DNA of 16,399 bases from NCBI GenBank assembly GCA_038256565.1, contig JBBSKG010000057.1, positions 1 through 16,399 on the forward strand, written 5' to 3'. This stretch comes from JACOTK01 sp038256565. GTDB taxonomy: Bacteria; Actinomycetota; Acidimicrobiia; Acidimicrobiales; CADCSY01. Within the stretch, counting starts at the first letter, position 1. Each line of letters starts with the position of its first letter. The notes beneath the pieces were generated by a model. It did no database searches. It was not told the DNA's origin and saw only the letters and a program-made list of their open reading frames with translations. A program made the translations under genes and the position numbers. Of the stretch, positions 12,988 through 16,399 are shown piece after piece.

Positions 12988-14793
12988 CTACCACTTTACC
13001 CAACGTGGTGCTTCGCTGTCGAATGTTTCTTTTCCTACCTTCCATTTCATTGATGGCACACGAGCAGCGGGCTCTATACGAAGTACCTGATCACCCTTAG
13101 GCAGATGAAACGTCACTGTCACCTTTCGTTTTGCACCAGCCTCCAAAGTAAATGATTCACCAATGACCTGAGTCTTGCCGTCAGGACCATAGACAGACAG
13201 ATAGTCGCCACCTTCTATCTTCAGATCAGTAGCACTGGCAGGAACGTTCGCCATCACGACTCCGCCGTAAGTACCTGCCGTCAAATCACCCCCAGGAAAT
13301 GGGCCAATGATGTAGCTCGGCTGATCGTGTGGCGTGTTGTTGGCAAGCAATAAGGTCAACTTCACCCTGGTTCCAGCCGTGTCAGCAGTCAATGTCATGC
13401 TGGCATCAATATTTAAATATTGATCGAGCTTGGTGCCTGAATAATTGAGTACTGAAACCATCAGAGATTGCTCTTCGAGAACTCCCGCTATGCCCGCCTT
13501 CACCCATGCCTCTTGCATGGCCTGATCTCTCGACCACAACATGAGATGGCGTCCTTGAGCAGCCTGGGCCAAACCGTTTGCGAGCGTTGATGCATCCCAC
13601 TTGAAACTGTCGAAACTCAAGAATGCTGCTTGGGCTACCGCACCCATAACCGCTTGACGTCCTGCTCGATCACGATCGGCGTCAGCTTCAAAATCAACAT
13701 ATTGCTGATGCAGTAGCTGATCCACCACATTGTTCGGCCCAATATTGCGCCCGTTTACTTGTACAGGACCAACAGCTTTAAGCAGCGCCTTAAGAACAAT
13801 CGGGTCAACCGCCATCACACCGTCGATCTGTACACCCCGAGTTTTTTCCCACATGCGAGCAGCCATGTCGGCGGAAACATCAAATCGTGGACTGACTCCT
13901 ATATCTCGCAAGTCTCGTCCCGGCTGAGCCCATCCCCACGTGGCTTGTACTTCTGGGTCAACGGCGATCTCACCAGCATCAAGGATGCCAATATCGGTCA
14001 CGCTGCTCATTTTTGTGAGGCTTAATCTTCCCTGCTCGATCAACAACTCACCCGCTGACAAAAACATGCCCGACCCAGCACGCATTTCAGCGTTGTTTGC
14101 AGCCAAAACAAGATAGCGAGCAGAGCCACCAAGAAGTGCACTGAACTGACTCAAACCTGATTGCGCCCTGTCGAGATCTCTCGTGGTGCGCTCCAACCGC
14201 TCAGCAAACTCGGCGCGAGCATCAGCCAATGGCCCAACCAAACCCTTACTAGGGCCCAAGTCAATGGTGGCTAAGCGACCGTGGGCCTTACTTGCTTCGT
14301 TAGCAAGTGTTGCAAGCATTGCAGGACGGCCTTCAGGAGCTACGCCATCTTTATCAATAGTTTCTCGTACCACTACAAGGGCATCGAGACCAGCGTCTAA
14401 CGCCTCAAATGAAGCCTTCGAGAGCGCACGGGCCGAACTTATTTGGCGACCAATAACGGGAACCACACGCAAAGGTGCAAATACCGGAGACGACAAGGTG
14501 TCATGACCTTTACGCAACTCAGACTCAGCCTTGCGTAACTGATTGATTCCCTTGCCATCGAGCATCTCAGCCAGCGTGTTTGATTGCGCCCTACTTACTC
14601 GCTGCTCAGCGGTTGTTATATCGGCCCTAGCTGATAGCCCAAGAACAGCACATGCCCCAAACCACACGGCCACGATCGCGAGTATCGCCAATCGTAGGCC
14701 ACGTCGTTTCTGTCGGCTGGGTGGCTGTATGTCCTTAGTGCTGGCCTTCGGGGAAGAAGTACTCGCGCCGTCGTTGTTATCTTCGCCGTCCAT
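12988..14793 (-). CDS. DUF4012 domain-containing membrane protein
   Basis: Function not known. The product is 601 residues: a hydrophilic, Ser/Lys-rich cytoplasmic head (1-30) ending in RQKRRGLR, one transmembrane helix at about 33-54, then a long extracytoplasmic part. Residues 55-225 are helical with coiled-coil-like heptads (for example LRKAESELRKGHDTL). The DUF4012 signature follows at about 228-250: LAANNAEMRAGSGMFLSAG, comparable to the NNAELR...GG motif of the family. The C-terminal 120 residues look beta-rich. DUF4012 genes in Actinobacteria often lie near exopolysaccharide genes; here the neighbours are a sortase substrate downstream and dCTP deaminase upstream, so a cell-surface role is only a guess. 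No good ribosome site precedes the ATG at 14793. Confidence 0.87.
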   Translation of the reverse strand: MDGEDNNDGASTSSPKASTKDIQPPSRQKRRGLRLAILAIVAVWFGACAVLGLSARADITTAEQRVSRAQSNTLAEMLDGKGINQLRKAESELRKGHDTLSSPVFAPLRVVPVIGRQISSARALSKASFEALDAGLDALVVVRETIDKDGVAPEGRPAMLATLANEASKAHGRLATIDLGPSKGLVGPLADARAEFAERLERTTRDLDRAQSGLSQFSALLGGSARYLVLAANNAEMRAGSGMFLSAGELLIEQGRLSLTKMSSVTDIGILDAGEIAVDPEVQATWGWAQPGRDLRDIGVSPRFDVSADMAARMWEKTRGVQIDGVMAVDPIVLKALLKAVGPVQVNGRNIGPNNVVDQLLHQQYVDFEADADRDRAGRQAVMGAVAQAAFLSFDSFKWDASTLANGLAQAAQGRHLMLWSRDQAMQEAWVKAGIAGVLEEQSLMVSVLNYSGTKLDQYLNIDASMTLTADTAGTRVKLTLLLANNTPHDQPSYIIGPFPGGDLTAGTYGGVVMANVPASATDLKIEGGDYLSVYGPDGKTQVIGESFTLEAGAKRKVTVTFHLPKGDQVLRIEPAARVPSMKWKVGKETFDSEAPRWVKW

Positions 14794-14836
14794 AAGGGGT
14801 CAGGCTAGGTGCCTGTGGACCAGTGACAAAAATACT

Positions 14837-14898
14837 TTGCGCGGCGCTTACATGTTTAACCTTTGTGGTGTATTCACTTTAGGGCTTCAGCCGCGCAA
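14837..14898 (-). terminator. Possible large-loop terminator after dcd
   Basis: Read on the minus strand after dcd, TTGCGCGGC (14890-14898) and GCCGCGCAA (14837-14845) pair perfectly over 9 bp around a 44-base loop, followed by AGTATTTTTG. The T tract is right, but the loop is unusually large for an intrinsic terminator. It lies 44 bases before the DUF4012 start, so it could equally be a leader structure. Confidence 0.4.
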
Positions 14899-14926
14899 GT
14901 AGTTTTGTCTCGGGTCCTTGGGCTGA

Positions 14927-15493
14927 TTATTGGCGGAAGTTCTCGAAATATCGGCTGGGGGTTGGGCCACGCTGGCCTCGGTACTTCGAGCCAAGTGAGC
15001 TGGACCCATAAGGGCGATCGGCTGGAGTGGTCATAGTCAAGAAACTGATCTGGCCGATCTTCATGCCGGGGTACAGCGTGATGGGCAAGGTGGCAACGTT
15101 GGAAAGCTCAAGAGTGAGGTGTCCATCCCAACCTGCGTCAACAAACCCAGCAGTTGAGTGAATAAGCAAACCCAGGCGGCCCAAGCTCGACTTACCTTCC
15201 AAGCGGGCAACGAGGTCGTCGGGCAGAACAATCCGTTCAGCAGTTGAGCCAAGCACGAACTCGCCAGGGTGGAGCATGAACACGTCTTCTTCATTGATCT
15301 CGACAAGCTCAGTTAGCTCTTCAAGATCTTGTTTCACATCAATGATGCCCATCGTGTGGTTGCGAAAGACACGAAAGTAACGGTCAATGTGAAGATCGAC
15401 TGATGAAGGCTGAATGCAATTGTCATCGAGAGGGTCGATGATGATGCGCCCGGCCTCTATCTCTTTACGGATGGTGTGGTCAGAAAGAATCAC
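14927..15493 (-). CDS. dcd: dCTP deaminase
   Basis: Deaminates dCTP to dUTP on the way to dTMP; cytoplasmic homotrimer. From the GTG at 15493 the product is 188 residues, the family length. The active-site block GKSSLGRLGL is at 100-109, STAGFVDAGWDGHLTLELSN at 113-132 carries catalytic Glu129, and KIGQISFL follows. The tail GSKYRGQRGPTPSRYF is the nucleotide-covering segment and resembles the Mycobacterium tuberculosis enzyme, which is bifunctional (it also hydrolyses dUTP to dUMP). Bifunctionality here is plausible but not proven by sequence alone. I chose GTG 15493 because MILSDHTIRKEIEAGRI matches the normal N-terminus and AAGGTG lies upstream; the frame is open to a TTG at 15541 (204 aa), which would add an atypical extension. 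Confidence 0.96.
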   Translation of the reverse strand: MILSDHTIRKEIEAGRIIIDPLDDNCIQPSSVDLHIDRYFRVFRNHTMGIIDVKQDLEELTELVEINEEDVFMLHPGEFVLGSTAERIVLPDDLVARLEGKSSLGRLGLLIHSTAGFVDAGWDGHLTLELSNVATLPITLYPGMKIGQISFLTMTTPADRPYGSSSLGSKYRGQRGPTPSRYFENFRQ

Positions 15494-15561
15494 ACCCCGC
15501 ACCTTATCGGGTAAGGCGGGGTAGGCCAGGAGCCGAGCCAACCGGTATGGTGAGGCTCTCT

Positions 15562-15635
15562 GCGGGTGTAGTTCAGAGGCAGAACATCAGCTTCCCAAGC
15601 TGAATACGCGGGTTCGATTCCCGTCACCCGCTCCA
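15562..15635 (+). tRNA. tRNA-Gly(CCC)
   Basis: The acceptor GCGGGTG pairs fully with CACCCGC, discriminator T, CCA encoded. The anticodon stem TCAGC/GCTGA encloses loop TTCCCAA, with anticodon CCC at 15594-15596 reading GGG. The T arm is CGGG TTCGATT CCCG. An integrase gene starts 102 bases downstream on the same strand, so the 3' half of this tRNA is the likely attachment site of an integrated element. Confidence 0.96.
15608..15635. other. Presumed attachment (att) site in the 3' end of tRNA-Gly
   Basis: Tyrosine recombinases of this type usually recombine within the T-arm and acceptor end of a tRNA gene, leaving the tRNA intact on one side. The integrase gene begins just downstream and base composition becomes clearly more GC-rich there. 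The other att copy would lie beyond the right edge, so the exact core cannot be fixed from this window. Confidence 0.45.
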
Positions 15636-15694
15636 GAGAAACCCCAGGTCAGAGTACCCAACCGGGAGTTTCACCCTGGACCCAGCCAGTCTTC

Positions 15695-15735
15695 GTGCCT
15701 AGAGTGTGCCTAGAACATCGGGCAACAGTAGGCAC
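15695..15735. repeat. GTGCCTA iterons upstream of the integrase gene
   Basis: GTGCCTAGA occurs at 15695-15703 and 15706-15714 (11-base spacing, about one helical turn), and the complement TAGGCAC at 15729-15735, just before the integrase ATG. Position and spacing suit arm-type binding sites for the integrase N-terminal domain, or an operator for its own gene. Confidence 0.45.
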
Positions 15736-15737
15736 GC

Positions 15738-16399
15738 ATGGGCAGCACCAGGCCGTTCGGCAACATCCGCACGTTGAAGAGTGGGCGCTATCAAGCGCGC
15801 TACTACCACCTCGGCAAGCAAGTGCCGGCCGACACCACGTTTGCCACCAAGGCCGAAGCGAGAGCGTGGCTCGCCACGATGGAAACGGACATCCTTGGCG
15901 GCCGCCACGTCGATCCTTCGAGCGGCCGTGAAGTGTTTGGCGACTACGCCCGCCGTTGGCTCGAGGCTCGCGATGTTCGGCCGCGAACCCGGGACACATA
16001 CGAATCGCAGCTCGCCCACATCCTCGAAGAGTTCGAGACGGTCGAGTTGCGGAAGATCAATCCGGCAGCCGTGCGGGCCTGGCACGGGCGACAGGCCAAG
16101 TCGAAGAAGCACTCGAACACGGTGGCGAAGATCTACCGGCTGTTCCGCACGATGATGGACACCGCCGTCGATGACGGTTTGCTCCGGGTGAACCCGGTGC
16201 ACATCAAGGGTGCAGCCGTCGAGCAGATGGCCGAGCGACCGGCCCTCGATTGGGACGACGTGCAGAAGCTTGCCTCGGTCATCGAACCCCGCTTCAGCGC
16301 CTTCGTGTGGGTGGCGGCAACGTCCGGTCTGCGCTTCGGCGAACTCACCGGGCTTGCTCGCACCAACGTCGATCTCGAGGAGCGAACGCTGCGAGTCGA
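15738..16399 (+). CDS. int: Tyrosine site-specific integrase, N-terminal part (runs off the right edge)
   Basis: Integrase of an actinophage or integrative element. I translated 220 codons from the ATG at 15738, open to the window end, so the C-terminal catalytic half is missing. An N-terminal arm-binding domain (about 8-60: GNIRTLKSGRYQARYYHLGK, then TFATKAEARAWLATMETDI) is followed by a SAM-like core-binding domain (about 65-160, with RPRTRDTYESQL and a VNPV linker). The start of the catalytic domain contains SGLRFGE with the first catalytic arginine at 199. The His, second Arg and Tyr lie outside. An AGG about 7 bases before the ATG may serve as ribosome site. The gene is more GC-rich than the genes to its left, as expected for acquired DNA. 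It follows tRNA-Gly(CCC) in the same orientation, with candidate arm sites between. Confidence 0.93.
   Translation, partial: MGSTRPFGNIRTLKSGRYQARYYHLGKQVPADTTFATKAEARAWLATMETDILGGRHVDPSSGREVFGDYARRWLEARDVRPRTRDTYESQLAHILEEFETVELRKINPAAVRAWHGRQAKSKKHSNTVAKIYRLFRTMMDTAVDDGLLRVNPVHIKGAAVEQMAERPALDWDDVQKLASVIEPRFSAFVWVAATSGLRFGELTGLARTNVDLEERTLRV

Noticed and set aside
14927..15541. Longer dcd start at TTG 15541
   Set aside because: The added 16 residues are not part of the usual dCTP deaminase N-terminus, while the GTG at 15493 gives the standard beginning.
15699..16202. Open frame of 167 codons on the minus strand
   Set aside because: It is antisense to the integrase gene, whose domain motifs are clear; GC-rich DNA commonly gives such frames.
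1..16399. CRISPR array, transposase or defence cassette
   Set aside because: I saw no regularly spaced repeats, no transposase or Cas-like frame, and every long gene has a housekeeping or recognised assignment; only the integrase points to mobile DNA.

Overview
The window looks like chromosomal DNA of a moderately GC-rich actinobacterium. Evidence: a FadA4-like thiolase beside crotonyl-CoA carboxylase/reductase, a Mycobacterium-like dCTP deaminase, SURF1, an actinophage-type integrase at the right edge, and GTG starts in several genes. Acidimicrobiia or a neighbouring class is my best guess, by inference only. A chemoreceptor at the left edge suggests a chemotactic, probably motile cell.

Layout. 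(1) 1-858, minus: N-terminal part of a methyl-accepting chemotaxis protein, cut by the window edge. (2) 946-3995: an acyl-CoA carboxylation block. Methylmalonyl-CoA epimerase and crotonyl-CoA carboxylase/reductase overlap by ATGA on the minus strand, and an acetyl-CoA acetyltransferase is divergent from them. Acetyl-CoA condensation, reductive carboxylation of crotonyl-CoA and epimerisation of the product are steps of the ethylmalonyl-CoA route; the mutases and the enzymes between acetoacetyl-CoA and crotonyl-CoA are not in the window. (3) 4117-7763: a replication/repair and translation cluster, with recR, dnaX and the SRP RNA on minus, then tRNA-Ser(GGA), tadA and tRNA-Ser(CGA) on plus. It resembles the scr/dnaX/recR/tadA/tRNA-Ser neighbourhood of Bacillus, but without the usual ybaB between dnaX and recR. 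(4) 7835-10440: an ABC exporter with fused membrane and ATPase domains, convergent with a HAD-family hydrolase. (5) 10532-12404: a GGPP-synthase-like prenyltransferase followed by SURF1; the junction carries a perfect 22-bp duplication. A strong bidirectional terminator closes this block. (6) 12479-15493, minus: a tiny LPXTG surface protein, a DUF4012 membrane protein and dCTP deaminase. (7) 15562 to the end: tRNA-Gly(CCC), then a visibly more GC-rich tyrosine-recombinase gene running off the edge. This is most likely one end of an integrated element at the tRNA gene.

I found no CRISPR array, transposase or biosynthetic/defence cassette. The best candidates for something undescribed are small: a 109-bp segment bounded by a perfect 17-bp inverted repeat after tRNA-Ser(GGA); a 39-codon ORF before tadA that shares a 14-bp initiation context with it; a start-codon-enclosing hairpin before the prenyl synthase; the duplicated gene junction before SURF1; and the roughly 58-residue sortase substrate.
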